This document shows, in pieces, positions 37,679 to 46,148 of a stretch of 64,000 nucleotides of DNA (position 1 is its first letter; each line of letters opens with the position of its first letter). This DNA is from Bradyrhizobium manausense. Lineage in GTDB: Bacteria > Pseudomonadota > Alphaproteobacteria > Rhizobiales > Xanthobacteraceae. The stretch lies in the NCBI RefSeq assembly GCF_018131105.1, contig NZ_JAFCJI010000001.1, positions 2,914,001 to 2,978,000 of the forward strand, read 5' to 3'. Under the pieces are notes generated by a model. It was not told the DNA's origin and did no database searches. It worked only from the letters and a program-made list of their open reading frames with translations. A program made the position numbers and the translations under genes.

Positions 37679-38602
37679 ATGGAATTCTCGACAGGTTTGG
37701 GCTGGACCAGGCTGCCGCTGGCGGCCGCGTTCATTTTCGGCGCGGTGCTTTCAGCCCAGGCGCAGATCATTCCGCCCTTCTCCCCGCCCCCCGGCGCAAT
37801 CGTGCCTGATGACGACGAGGCCGAGGTCGCCGAGACGCCCCCTGACGTCAACGACACCGACGTGCTCAAAGGGATCGACGTCGACAAGCTCGACTGGAGT
37901 CAGCTCGCCATCGACGCCGGCACGCTCAACGACATCATCACCGCCAAGAAGCGCGCCAAGGCCGCCGCCAATAGCGGCATGAACTGGTCGTCCAATGCCA
38001 ACGCCGACGGCTCCTCGGCCGTCACCGTGAAACAGTCGGTATCCTCGTTCTGGGACACCCGCATCGGCGCCGACATGACTGTCACGAAAGAGCCGACCAC
38101 GATGTCGGAGTTGCTGGCGCAAAAGGCCGAAAACGGCGGCAACCTGCCGCAATCCTCCGGCAGCGCCTGGGCCGCCGCGACAGCGCCGGGCGCGGGCGCG
38201 ATCTGGGACAAGACCGCGGTCGAAGCCCGCGTCGATCCCGGCTCCGAGCAAAGCAAGCTCGGGGCGTCGCTGACCAAATCGGTGCCGCTGTCGAGCGACT
38301 ATTCGCTGACGCTCCAGAACGGCTACAGCGTCAACCAGCAGGGCACCACGGCGCTGCCCGGCGTCGGCGGCCACATCACCCGCAATTACGAGACCGACCA
38401 GTCCGCCAGGGTCACGATCACCGACACCGGCACCAGCATCACCGCCGGGCAGACCATGTCGACCAGCGACGACAAATGGCTGCGCAAGGTCGGCGCCGAA
38501 CAGAAGCTGTTCGACAACGTCACCGTCTCCGGCTCGGTCGGCGAAACCTCGCAAGGCGCGATCAACAAGAGCCTGACCGCGGGTTTCAAGAAGAGCTGGT
38601 GA
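37679..38602 (+). CDS. Secreted beta-rich hypothetical protein, 307 residues
   Basis: Has a signal peptide ending SAQA before QIIPPFSPPPGAIVPDDDE. A Pro/acidic linker (residues 29-65) is followed by a long Ser/Thr/Gly/Asn-rich region with alternating hydrophobic residues: VTVKQSVSSFWDTRIGADMTV, YSLTLQNGYSVNQQG, SARVTITDTGTSITAGQTMST, VSGSVGETSQGAINKSLTAGF, and a final KKSW. This resembles a surface or outer-membrane beta-structure (porin-like or autotransporter-like), and the C-terminal aromatic fits barrel insertion. I do not recognise a family. Confidence 0.7.
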   Translation: MEFSTGLGWTRLPLAAAFIFGAVLSAQAQIIPPFSPPPGAIVPDDDEAEVAETPPDVNDTDVLKGIDVDKLDWSQLAIDAGTLNDIITAKKRAKAAANSGMNWSSNANADGSSAVTVKQSVSSFWDTRIGADMTVTKEPTTMSELLAQKAENGGNLPQSSGSAWAAATAPGAGAIWDKTAVEARVDPGSEQSKLGASLTKSVPLSSDYSLTLQNGYSVNQQGTTALPGVGGHITRNYETDQSARVTITDTGTSITAGQTMSTSDDKWLRKVGAEQKLFDNVTVSGSVGETSQGAINKSLTAGFKKSW

Positions 38603-38774
38603 GCCTTCTTTAGACTTCCCTAACCATACGCCACGGCAAGGCCCCCGAATGGTCCGCCCTTGCCGCATCTCGGCCCTGTTGCGGTCAAAATCCGGCGCCC
38701 AGATGCACCGGCCTGACACACATCGTCGTGCGGGGGACACTCGCGCTGCGCTCAACGCGAACAGGGGAATAACG

Positions 38775-39203
38775 ATGAACGCCATGCGTCCGGAAAAGAC
38801 CGAAACCGCCACCGAGACCGAGACGGTCGACAACAACCTCGCCGCCGTGACGGAAGTCGAAGCCGGCATCCGCGATTTCGTCCGCAACGACATCGCCTAT
38901 CTGCGCCGGCCGGCTGCGGCCACGACCACGGATTCGCCGCCGCTCGATCCGAGCGCGGAAGCCACCGTCACCAATGTCAACTCGCTGATCCAGCGCGTCG
39001 CCGGCACCTCGCTCGCCGAGATCGAGAACCTGATCTCGGAACTCGAGAGTCTGCGCGACCTGCTCCATGCCGAAGGCCAGCGGGTCCAGCGCGAGATCTC
39101 GGGCTACGCCCAGCTCAGCCAGGCCGCGATGAAGTCGACCCGCATGATCGCCGACAACGTCTCGCAGTGGAAGCGCGCTGCCGACGGCCTGCGCAACAGC
39201 TGA
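38775..39203 (+). CDS. Hypothetical helical protein, 142 residues
   Basis: Starts MNAMRPEKTETATETETVDN after an AGGGGAAT ribosome site. The N-terminal half is Glu/Thr/Ala-rich, followed by an alpha-helical part with long amphipathic helices (NSLIQRVAGTSLAEIENLISELESLRDLLHAEGQRVQREISGYAQLSQAAM). Heptad-like Leu spacing suggests a coiled coil. No membrane segment. It lies 172 bases downstream of the secreted beta protein on the same strand. Confidence 0.65.
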   Translation: MNAMRPEKTETATETETVDNNLAAVTEVEAGIRDFVRNDIAYLRRPAAATTTDSPPLDPSAEATVTNVNSLIQRVAGTSLAEIENLISELESLRDLLHAEGQRVQREISGYAQLSQAAMKSTRMIADNVSQWKRAADGLRNS

Positions 39204-39271
39204 TCGCGAATACGAGGCATCACCGGCCGCCGCGTTCCGGAAGGAACGCGGCGGTTTTGATTCAGGGTGGG

Positions 39272-39408
39272 TCTCGTGGCCCCGGACGCGGTGCGGCACG
39301 CAGTGACGCGCCGCAGGGCCGGGGCCCGTCGTTAGGGTGAACGCGGGAGACGACAGGTCCCGGCTCTGCGCAGCAGCGTTGCACGCTGCAGCGCGTCCGG
39401 GACACGAG
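39272..39408. repeat. Palindromic repeat TCTCGTGGCCCCGGACGCG...CGCGTCCGGGACACGAG
   Basis: Outer arms CTCGTGGCCCCGGACGCG and CGCGTCCGGGACACGAG pair with a few mismatches. It occupies most of the gap between the 38775 and 39495 genes. Confidence 0.65.
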
Positions 39409-39494
39409 AGTGTGCCTTGAACCCTCCGCCCATCGCCGGCGACCAATGCCTAGCGCCCGTGCCGCTGACGGCCGGGCCTCGGGGACAATTTAAG

Positions 39495-39632
39495 ATGGAA
39501 AGCATTCGGCCCGATAACACGGACCCGATACCGCTGCGGCCTGCGCCGAACCAGTTCCGGACCATCATGTTGCGCTTTGTCGGGTTGCTGGCGGTTGCGA
39601 TCGCGATTTTGGCGTTCGTCTATAGCCGCTGA
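39495..39632 (+). CDS. Small single-span membrane protein, 45 residues
   Basis: Starts MESIRPDNTDPIPLRPAPNQ with a cytoplasmic Pro-rich segment, then one helix (LRFVGLLAVAIAILAFVYS) ending in Arg. No strong ribosome site was noted. Such N-in/C-out short proteins are common in the genus. Function unknown. Confidence 0.5.
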   Translation: MESIRPDNTDPIPLRPAPNQFRTIMLRFVGLLAVAIAILAFVYSR

Positions 39633-39696
39633 AGGAGGGGCCGCGTCGCGGCGCCGCGCGGAGGCCAATTCGTGGCCCCGCGGAGTTAACGAGCTC

Positions 39697-39843
39697 TTAA
39701 CGGCTCGCGTCGACCGTCGAGGCTTCCAGGGTGTAGCCGCCGTCGGCGTAGCCCTTCACCACCATGCCGGCAACCAGCATCACGGCCAGCGTCGCGGTCG
39801 CAAAGATAAATCCGACAAATTTGAGTGCGCCGCGGTCTGCCAT
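39697..39843 (-). CDS. Small single-span membrane protein, 48 residues
   Basis: Encodes MADRGALKFVGFIFATATLA then VMLVAGMVVKGYADGGYTLE and a short polar tail. The frame extends 23 codons further up, but this ATG gives a clean start before a hydrophobic segment. It is convergent with the 39495 gene. Its stop lies inside a TTAAC-GAGCTC-TTAAC motif. Function unknown. Confidence 0.55.
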   Translation of the reverse strand: MADRGALKFVGFIFATATLAVMLVAGMVVKGYADGGYTLEASTVDASR

Positions 39844-40045
39844 CGTGCTCGTCCCCTGTGCTCTGCCTAGTTGGTTCAAATAGACAGCGACAGGTTCATA
39901 ATTGGTTAGCAACTCGATGGTTCCGGCAACTGCTTTGCGAGGCGCCAGCCATCTCGGGGAGGCTTATGGCAGCCGCCCTGAATCGCGTCCATAGCGCGCG
40001 GGCAACACTCGCGCGCTCTTTTCAGCCGTTCATGTTGGAACTGAT

Positions 40046-40525
40046 CTAATCGCCCTTCCGCATCGGCACGAAGGCTGTGGCGGTGATGGAATAGACCTCC
40101 TCGCCGCGCTGGTTGGTGCCCGTGGTGCGGGCGGTCAGAATGCCCCAGCCCGGGCGCGAGCCCGATATGCGCTTGTCGATGACGACATTGGCGTAACTCA
40201 CGGTGTCGCCTGATAGCACCGGCTTGATCCAGCGCAGATCACGAAAGCCCGGTGACGGCCCCCACACCGCGACCTCCTCGCCGCGGGCAGCGGCTTCGCG
40301 CGCCAGGCGCTGGCCATCCGCGACAAGCAGGCTCATGCAGGCCGAGCCGACATGCCAGCCGGACGCAGCCAGCCCGCCGAACAGCGAGTTCTTGCCCTCC
40401 TCCTCGTCGAGGTGAAAACGCTGCGGATCGAACTTCGCGGCAAAGGTCTTGATGGACTCCGCGGTGAAGATATAGCTGCCGATGTCGCGGCGATGACCGA
40501 TCTCGATCTCTTCGAAGAACCGCAT
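40046..40525 (-). CDS. MaoC-like (R)-specific enoyl-CoA hydratase domain protein
   Basis: 159 residues with a hot-dog fold. MRFFEEIEIGHRRDIGSYIF is followed by the signature region SIKTFAAKFDPQRFHLDEEEGKNSLFGGLAASGWH with the catalytic Asp/His (D-P-x-x-x-H-x-D), then GPSPGFRDLRWIKPVLSGDTVS. It would hydrate trans-2-enoyl-CoA or act on a related thioester. The gene is preceded by a second MaoC gene whose stop overlaps this start by one base, so the two subunits are coupled and may form a heterodimer. Confidence 0.85.
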   Translation of the reverse strand: MRFFEEIEIGHRRDIGSYIFTAESIKTFAAKFDPQRFHLDEEEGKNSLFGGLAASGWHVGSACMSLLVADGQRLAREAAARGEEVAVWGPSPGFRDLRWIKPVLSGDTVSYANVVIDKRISGSRPGWGILTARTTGTNQRGEEVYSITATAFVPMRKGD

Positions 40526-40977
40526 CAAACCGCTCCCCCGCGCCGCTCGATCAGGATCGGCGAGGTCATCTCGCACAGCGCTTCACCCCTGGCATTCCGC
40601 ACGGTGCATTTGAACTTGACGATGCCGAGGTTGGGCCTGCTCTTCGAGGTGCGCGCCTCGATCACGTCGACGTCGAGCATGAGGTCGTCGCCCGGCCTGA
40701 GCGGCGAGAGCCAGCGCACCTCGTCGACCCCAGGCGATCCGAGCGAGGCGGCGCGGGTGATGAAGCCGTCGGCCATCATCCGCATCATCAGCGAACAGAG
40801 GTGCCAGCCGGAGCCGGACAAGCCGCGCAGCATGCTCCTGCCGGCGGCCTCCTCGTCAAGATGCATCGGCTGCGGGTCGAACTCGGCGGCGAAAGCCAGG
40901 ATCTCGTCGCGGGTGACGTGGCGCGGGCCGAACGTTCCGTAGCGGCCGGTCGGGAAATCTTCGAAGGTCAGGGTCAT
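40525..40977 (-). CDS. MaoC-like hydratase domain protein, coupled partner
   Basis: 150 residues: MTLTFEDFPTGRYGTFGPRHV, then the catalytic stretch RDEILAFAAEFDPQPMHLDEEAAGRSMLRGLSGSGWHLCSLMMRM and DEVRWLSPLRPGDDLML. Like its neighbour it keeps F-D-P-Q-x-x-H-L-D. The stop TGA shares one base with the downstream ATG. Two such single-hot-dog proteins could build the double-hot-dog dimer used in side-chain or fatty-acid degradation. No dehydrogenase or ligase gene is adjacent to name the pathway. Confidence 0.85.
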   Translation of the reverse strand: MTLTFEDFPTGRYGTFGPRHVTRDEILAFAAEFDPQPMHLDEEAAGRSMLRGLSGSGWHLCSLMMRMMADGFITRAASLGSPGVDEVRWLSPLRPGDDLMLDVDVIEARTSKSRPNLGIVKFKCTVRNARGEALCEMTSPILIERRGGAV

Positions 40978-41136
40978 CTTGGAAAAGCTTTGCGGGAAGG
41001 ACAGATTGTGGCCGCACTTTGCGGCAATCTCAACCCGCCGGCCCGCATGGCTCGTGCTACATTCGGCGAGTCGGGCCGGACCTGCCTCATTGTTCTGATG
41101 GCGCGGCCGGGGGCGTGATCTGCCCGGGGGAGAAAG

Positions 41137-41433
41137 ATGTTTTCATTCAGCGATCTGTTTCAGTGGGACCGCTTCATCACGCCGACGATCATCAAGACCT
41201 TTTACTGGCTGGTGATCGGCGTGATCTGCCTGTTCGGACTTTCCGGAATATTCGCGGGGCTCACCGCGATGGCGATCAGCCCGTTCGCAGGCTTCCTGGT
41301 CGTGCTGGAATCGATCGCGGGCGTCGTCGTTGGCGTGGTGTTCTCGCGCATCGCCGCGGAATTGATCCTGATCGTGTTCCGCATCAACGAGCATCTCGGC
41401 GCCATCAGGGATCAGGGCGGCGGGGTGCGGTAA
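41137..41433 (+). CDS. DUF4282 family membrane protein
   Basis: 98 residues. Two hydrophobic segments (IKTFYWLVIGVICLFGLSGIFAGL and PFAGFLVVLESIAGVVVGVVFSRI) with the F-Q-W-D-R-F start and the C-terminal RIAAELILIVFRINEHL match DUF4282, a small two-helix inner-membrane family. GGGGGAGAAAG precedes the ATG. Function unknown; no neighbour helps. Confidence 0.85.
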   Translation: MFSFSDLFQWDRFITPTIIKTFYWLVIGVICLFGLSGIFAGLTAMAISPFAGFLVVLESIAGVVVGVVFSRIAAELILIVFRINEHLGAIRDQGGGVR

Positions 41434-41438
41434 TCCTC

Positions 41439-41520
41439 CATTGCGAGGAGCGGAGCGACGAAGCAATCCAGACTGTCGCCACGGAAGCAGTCTGGACTGC
41501 TTCGCTTCGCTCGCAATGAC
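41439..41520. repeat. CATTGCGAG...CGCAATGAC palindromic repeat
   Basis: Arms CATTGCGAGGAGCGGAGCGACGAAG-type and TTCGCTTCGCTCGCAATGAC around AATCCAGACTGTC / CAGTCTGGACTG. Fourth member of the family at 16209, 29434 and 56515. It begins six bases after the DUF4282 stop and may act as its transcript end. Confidence 0.8.
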
Positions 41521-41690
41521 GAGGAATCGGCGAGGATCAGCCACCTTGCTCTCTCGTCCGAAACTCACGGATGCCGCCACCGAGACGGGCGCGCCAGGTG
41601 CGACGTCGTTCTTCACCGCGTATTTACGCGCGGATGCGACGCTCGGCACGACATGACTGGCGCGGGGCGCCGCAAGGGTCAGGAGCGAAT

Positions 41691-42254
41691 GTGGCGCGCA
41701 AGATCGAGAACCCGGTGCTGCGGGCCGGTGCGCTCCTGTTCTTCGCCTGTCGGCGCGCCTGGCTGACGGTGCGGTACGGGCGCCGACTCCAGCTCGGACC
41801 CGGGATCGTGTTCAAGGGTCGGCTGGTGCTCGGTCGCGGGGTCCGGGTGTCGATCGGTGCGAACTGCCGGATCGGCAAGCGCGTGCTCATCACCGGGCAT
41901 GGCCAGGTGACGGTCGGCAATGACACCTTGCTCAACGGCTGCTGGATCGGCTGCGAGCAGAAGGTCGACATCGGGTCGTTCTGCCTGATCAGCGACTGCG
42001 ACATCGCCGACACGGCCTTTCACAACCTTCCCCCGCGGCTTCGGCACGAGCCGCCGACCGCCCGGGCCGTCGCGCCGGTGCGCATCGGGGACAATGTGTG
42101 GGTGGGCGCGCGCTCGATCGTGCTCAAGGGCGTGACGATCGGCGACCACTCGGTCGTGGGCGCCGGGACGGTGGTGCGTGAGGACGTCGCTCCGCGCGTG
42201 GTCGTCGCCGGGAATCCGGCTGTTGTCGTCAAGCAGTTCCGCGACGACGAATAG
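41691..42254 (+). CDS. Hexapeptide-repeat (LbH) acyltransferase
   Basis: 187 residues from a GTG with AGGAG five bases upstream. Left-handed beta-helix repeats run from about residue 30: LQLGPGIVFKGRLVLGRGVRVSIGANCRIGKRVLITG, VTVGNDTLLNGCWIGCEQKVDIGSFCLI, then RIGDNVWVGARSIVLKGVTIGDHSVVGAGTVV and the terminal PRVVVAGNPAVVVKQF. This ending is that of WcaF/NodL-type sugar or lipid O-acetyltransferases. Substrate unknown; an exopolysaccharide or lipopolysaccharide decoration is likely. It overlaps no other gene and stands alone. Confidence 0.8.
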   Translation: MARKIENPVLRAGALLFFACRRAWLTVRYGRRLQLGPGIVFKGRLVLGRGVRVSIGANCRIGKRVLITGHGQVTVGNDTLLNGCWIGCEQKVDIGSFCLISDCDIADTAFHNLPPRLRHEPPTARAVAPVRIGDNVWVGARSIVLKGVTIGDHSVVGAGTVVREDVAPRVVVAGNPAVVVKQFRDDE

Positions 42255-42257
42255 CCC

Positions 42258-42285
42258 GTCATTGCTTCGCGTCGCTCGCAATGAC
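42258..42285. repeat. Partial copy of the CATTGC...GCAATGAC repeat
   Basis: GTCATTGCTTCGCGTCGCTCGCAATGAC keeps only the two outer arms of the 82-base element; the central AATCCAG pair is lost. It lies between two convergent genes. Confidence 0.6.
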
Positions 42286-42299
42286 GAGGAGGAAAGACC

Positions 42300-43397
42300 C
42301 TACGTATTGAACCGGAAATGCATCACGTCGCCGTCGGCGACGACATATTCCTTGCCTTCGAGACGCAGCTTGCCGGCATCGCGGGCGCCGGCTTCGCCGT
42401 TGAGCGCGACGTAATCTTCATACGCAATCGTCTCGGCGCGGATGAAGCCCTTCTCGAAGTCGGTGTGGATCACACCGGCCGCGCCCGGCGCCTTGGTGCC
42501 GCGATAGATGGTCCAGGCGCGCGCTTCCTTCGGGCCCACCGTGAAATAGGTGATGAGGTCGAGCAACGTGTAACCGGCGCGGATCAGGCGATCGAGGCCG
42601 GCCTCTTCGAGGCCAAGCGTCTCCAGAAAGTCGGTACGCTCTTCGCGCGAGATGGTCGCGATCTCGGATTCGATCTTGGCGGAGATGACGACGGCGACCG
42701 CGCCTTCCTTGGCAGCCTGTTCCTCGACCGCCTTGGAGAAGTTGTTGCCGGTCGCGGCGGAGCCTTCCTCCACGTTGCAGACGTAAAGCACGGGCTTCGA
42801 CGACAACAGGCCGAGCATGCCGAAGGCACGCTCTTCCTCGGCCTTGCGCTCGACGAGGCGCGCGGGCTTGCCTTCGCGCAGCAGCACCAGCGTGCGGTTG
42901 ACGAGGTCGAGCTGCTCCTTGGCGTCCTTGTCGTTGCCCTTGGCCTTCTTGGTGAGGTTGTCGACGCGCTTCTCGAGGCTGTCGAGATCGGCGAGCATCA
43001 GCTCGGTCTCGATGGTCTCGATGTCGGCGAGCGGGGCGATCTTGCCCTCGACATGGGTGATGTCGGAATCTTCGAAGCAGCGCACGACATGCGCGATGGC
43101 GTCGACCTCGCGGATGTTGGCGAGAAACTGGTTGCCGAGGCCTTCCCCCTTGGAGGCGCCGCGCACCAGGCCGGCGATGTCGACGAAGGTCAGCCGGGTC
43201 GGAATGATCTGAGCTGATTTCGCGATCGCCGACAGCTTGTCGAGCCTGGGATCAGGCACCGCAACCTCGCCGACGTTCGGCTCGATGGTGCAGAACGGAT
43301 AGTTCGCCGCTTGCGCCGCGGCCGTCTCGGTCAGCGCATTGAACAAGGTCGACTTGCCGACATTGGGCAATCCGACGATTCCGCATTTGAATCCCAC
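42300..43397 (-). CDS. ychF: Redox-regulated ATPase YchF
   Basis: 365 residues of the OBG GTPase-like family that prefers ATP. The P-loop is [14 protein letters not shown] at the N-terminus; [16 protein letters not shown] is switch II; the NxxE nucleotide-base motif, in place of NKxD, is NVEE, which explains the ATP preference. A coiled-coil insert ([24 protein letters not shown]) and the C-terminal TGS domain ([32 protein letters not shown]) complete it. It lies five bases after pth in the same direction, the conserved rplY-pth-ychF arrangement. Confidence 0.95.
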   Translation of the reverse strand: MGFKCGIVGLPNVGKSTLFNALTETAAAQAANYPFCTIEPNVGEVAVPDPRLDKLSAIAKSAQIIPTRLTFVDIAGLVRGASKGEGLGNQFLANIREVDAIAHVVRCFEDSDITHVEGKIAPLADIETIETELMLADLDSLEKRVDNLTKKAKGNDKDAKEQLDLVNRTLVLLREGKPARLVERKAEEERAFGMLGLLSSKPVLYVCNVEEGSAATGNNFSKAVEEQAAKEGAVAVVISAKIESEIATISREERTDFLETLGLEEAGLDRLIRAGYTLLDLITYFTVGPKEARAWTIYRGTKAPGAAGVIHTDFEKGFIRAETIAYEDYVALNGEAGARDAGKLRLEGKEYVVADGDVMHFRFNT

Positions 43398-43402
43398 GAG
43401 CG

Positions 43403-44008
43403 TTATTCCTTGCCGTTCTCGTCCTTGGTCAAAAATCCCTTCGCCTGCATCGCAAGATGCACCCTGTTGGCGAAGGTCGCGTCCGTGCCCTTGACGATCA
43501 GTGCGGCATGCTCGGCCACAGCATCGCAGAGCGTCGTCACCCAGTCGTTGTCGGCCTTGGCGAAGTCCGACAGGACATGGCCGTGCACCATCTCCTTGAC
43601 GCCGGGATGACCGATGCCGAGCCTGACACGGCGATACTCGTTGCCGATATGCGCCGAGATCGAGCGCAGGCCATTGTGGCCGGCGATGCCGCCGCCGATC
43701 TTCACCCGCACCTTGCCCGGCGGCAGCTCGAGCTCGTCGTGAAACACCGTGGTGTCGCCCGGCGCGATCTTGAAGAAGCCTGCGGCTTCCTGAACGCTGC
43801 GGCCGGAGTCGTTCATGTAGGTCGTGGGCTTGAGCAGGATGACGCGCTCAGTGCCGAGCGTGCCTTCCGAGGTTTCGCCCTGAAAACGACGGCGCCACGG
43901 TGCGAAACCATGACGCCGCGCGATCTCGTCCACGGCCATGAAGCCGATATTGTGCCGGTTACGTGCGTATTTCGCGCCGGGATTGCCGAGCCCAACAAAG
44001 AGTCGCAT
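43403..44008 (-). CDS. pth: Peptidyl-tRNA hydrolase
   Basis: 201 residues, normal length. Recycles peptidyl-tRNAs dropped by the ribosome. The start [24 protein letters not shown] carries the catalytic histidine of NRHNIG; the substrate-binding asparagines appear in [10 protein letters not shown] and [13 protein letters not shown]. The D of [16 protein letters not shown] is the family aspartate. It is the middle gene of rplY-pth-ychF and is transcribed from upstream of rplY. Confidence 0.96.
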   Translation of the reverse strand: MRLFVGLGNPGAKYARNRHNIGFMAVDEIARRHGFAPWRRRFQGETSEGTLGTERVILLKPTTYMNDSGRSVQEAAGFFKIAPGDTTVFHDELELPPGKVRVKIGGGIAGHNGLRSISAHIGNEYRRVRLGIGHPGVKEMVHGHVLSDFAKADNDWVTTLCDAVAEHAALIVKGTDATFANRVHLAMQAKGFLTKDENGKE

Positions 44009-44068
44009 GACGCGGCGCGCCCCTCGGCCAGCACGCGATCAGAGACCGCGCGCCAGCTCTTTGAGAGA

Positions 44069-44794
44069 TTACTTCTTCTTGTCGCCGCCGGCGGGAGCCT
44101 TGGCAGCCGCAGCCGGAGCAGCAGCACCCGCAGCCGGAGCCGCAGCGCCAGCCGCCGGAGCAGCCGCAGCGCCCGGAGCCGCGCCACCAGCAGCAGCCGC
44201 AGCCGCAGCCTTCTGCTCTTCGGCGTAGCCGGACGGCGGCACGATGGTGACGAGCGTCGCGTCCTCGCGGGTCAGCGCCTTCACGCCGGCCGGAAGCTTG
44301 ACATCCGACAGATGCAGCGAGTGACCGATTTCCAGAGCGCCGACATCGGCCTCGATGTACTGCGGAATGCTCTCGACGCCGCATTCGAGCTCGATCGCGT
44401 GGGCGACGATGTTGACGGTGCCGCCGCGCTTCACGCCGGGCGAACCTTCCGCCTTCACCACATGCAGCGGGACGCTGATGCGGATGGTGGCGCCTTCGCC
44501 GAGACGCATGAAGTCGACGTGGATCGGGAAGTCCTTGACCGGATCAAGATGGTAGTCGCGCGGAATCACGCGGTGCTTCTTGCCGTCGAGTTCGACGTCG
44601 ACCAGCGTGGTCAGGAACCGGCCGGCGAGGATGCGCTGGCGCAGTTCGCGGTCGTCGACCGAGATCGGGAGCGGGGGCTGGTTGTTACCATAGATCACTC
44701 CGGGCACTCTGCCGGCGCGACGCTCAGCCCGGGCGGCCCCCTTGCCGCTCTTCGGACGTGCGGTCGCCTTCAATTCCTTGACGGTCGTCGCCAT
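44069..44794 (-). CDS. rplY: 50S ribosomal protein L25, long (Ctc/TL5) form
   Basis: 241 residues. Residues 1-95 are the 5S-rRNA-binding L25 domain (KSGKGAARAERRAGRVPGVIYG, VDDRELRQRILAGRFLTTLV), and residues 96-190 are the second beta domain of the TL5/CTC type (VPLHVVKAEGSPGVKRGGTV). The last 45 residues are an Ala/Pro/Gly repetitive tail (AAAPAAGAAAPAAGAAAP) ending GGDKKK, typical for rhizobial L25 and variable in length. It sits in the 5S-rRNA site of the large subunit. The gene leads the rplY-pth-ychF unit and has a hairpin 30 bases ahead of its start. Confidence 0.95.
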   Translation of the reverse strand: MATTVKELKATARPKSGKGAARAERRAGRVPGVIYGNNQPPLPISVDDRELRQRILAGRFLTTLVDVELDGKKHRVIPRDYHLDPVKDFPIHVDFMRLGEGATIRISVPLHVVKAEGSPGVKRGGTVNIVAHAIELECGVESIPQYIEADVGALEIGHSLHLSDVKLPAGVKALTREDATLVTIVPPSGYAEEQKAAAAAAAGGAAPGAAAAPAAGAAAPAAGAAAPAAAAKAPAGGDKKK

Positions 44795-44823
44795 AGTCTA
44801 AGTCCTTGTTTTTGCAAAAGTTA

Positions 44824-44844
44824 ATGGGCCGCAAGGCGGCCCAT
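44824..44844 (-). promoter_or_regulatory. Perfect hairpin in the rplY leader
   Basis: ATGGGCCGC and GCGGCCCAT form a 9-bp perfect stem with a 3-base loop in the ubiK-rplY gap, about 30 bases before the rplY start. Reading on the minus strand it is followed by TTAACTTTTGC. It could end the ubiK transcript or serve as an L25 feedback structure. Confidence 0.45.
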
Positions 44845-44967
44845 GGTGTACGCCGCAGCAAGCCTCCAGGGGTGCGGGGGCCGCGGACGTGGCGGGCTTT
44901 TACCCGGAAGATGCGGAAATGACAAGGAGAATGGGCTGCCGGGCGGACCCGGATCTGCCCAGTAAAT

Positions 44968-45219
44968 CTACCCGCCGAGCTTGGCCTCCAGCGCAGCGAT
45001 GCGCGCCTTCAGGGCCTCGTTTTCCTCGCGTGCCAGGCGGGCCATGTCCTTGACCGCCTCGAACTCCTCGCGCTTGACCAGGTCCATGTCGCGCAGGAAC
45101 TTCTCGGCCTGCGTCCGCAGCACCGTGTCGAACTCGCGCTTGACGCCCTGGGCCGCGCCGGCGGCGTCGTTCATCATGCGGCCGATCTCGTCGAAAAACC
45201 GGTTGGTGGTCTGGGTCAT
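44968..45219 (-). CDS. ubiK: Ubiquinone biosynthesis accessory factor UbiK-like (BMFP coiled coil)
   Basis: 83 residues. An N-terminal helix MTQTTNRFFDEIGRMMNDAAG is followed by a long charged helix LRDMDLVKREEFEAVKDMARLAREENEALKARIAALEAKLGG, with heptad leucines that form a trimeric coiled coil. The V-K-R-E-E-F-E motif is characteristic of the YqiC/UbiK family, which helps aerobic ubiquinone assembly at the membrane. It is divergent from the hydrolase gene at 45403 and upstream of rplY. Confidence 0.85.
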   Translation of the reverse strand: MTQTTNRFFDEIGRMMNDAAGAAQGVKREFDTVLRTQAEKFLRDMDLVKREEFEAVKDMARLAREENEALKARIAALEAKLGG

Positions 45220-45402
45220 GTCGGTCTCCTGATCGGTTTCTTGGCGGCCCCGATGAACTTTGCGCGAACAGCGGACCAGACAATGGCAATCCGCGAAGGC
45301 CGGTTCAAGGGCCGCGGAGCGGTATCCTTGTCATGCCCCGGTTTCCTTGCAATCGTATTCAACGTCCCTGCATAACGGGAATCACAAGGCGGAACGCAAG
45401 AC

Positions 45403-46140
45403 ATGATCGAGCAGCAGATCGCAATTCCCACCAGGGACGGCCACACCGCGACCTTCATCGTTCATCCCGAGCGCGGCGGACCGTTCCCGGTCATCCTGTT
45501 CTACATGGACGCGCCTGCGATCCGCGAAGAGCTGCGCGACATGGCGCGCCGGCTCGCGACCTCGGGCTATTACGTGATGCTGCCGAACCTCTATTACCGC
45601 TCCGGTGTGATGGAGCTCGGCGCACTGCCGGCCGATCCGAATGCTCCGGAGCGCAAGCGCATGTTCGCGCTGATGGGCTCGCTCACCATCCCCATGATCA
45701 TGGACGACACGCGCGCGCTGCTCACCTATGCCGAGGGCCAGACCGCCGCGAACACCAGAATCGTCGGCACCGTCGGCTACTGCATGAGCGGCCGCTACGC
45801 CGTCAACGCCGCCACCCATTTCCCTGATCGCGTCAAGGCCGCGGCCTCTGTCTACGGCACGCAGCTTGCGACAGACCAGGACGACAGTCCGCATCTCGCG
45901 GCAGGCAAGACCAGGGCCGAGCTCTATTTTGCCTGCGCCGAGACCGATATCTACGCGCCGGCCGAAATCATCGAGAAGGTGACGCAGGGCATGAGCGGTG
46001 CGAAAGCCGAGGTCGAGATCTATCCCGGCACCCATCACGGCTTCGCCTTTCCCAAGCGTCCGGTCTATGACCGCGACGCCGCCGAACGGCATTGGGAGCG
46101 GCTGCTGGCGCTCTATCGCCGCAATCTCGTCCAGCAATAG
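45403..46140 (+). CDS. Dienelactone hydrolase family protein
   Basis: 245 residues, alpha/beta hydrolase. The catalytic cysteine lies in [13 protein letters not shown] (G-x-C-x-G nucleophile elbow), the aspartate in CAETDIYAP and the histidine in [12 protein letters not shown]. The start [22 protein letters not shown] and the ESVFILF-type strand fit cytosolic dienelactone hydrolases. It could act on lactones or esters of aromatic-compound breakdown, but no other catabolic gene is near. It is divergent from ubiK and followed nine bases later by lgt. Confidence 0.88.
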   Translation: MIEQQIAIPTRDGHTATFIVHPERGGPFPVILFYMDAPAIREELRDMARRLATSGYYVMLPNLYYRSGVMELGALPADPNAPERKRMFALMGSLTIPMIMDDTRALLTYAEGQTAANTRIVGTVGYCMSGRYAVNAATHFPDRVKAAASVYGTQLATDQDDSPHLAAGKTRAELYFACAETDIYAPAEIIEKVTQGMSGAKAEVEIYPGTHHGFAFPKRPVYDRDAAERHWERLLALYRRNLVQQ

Positions 46141-46148
46141 AAGGCGCG

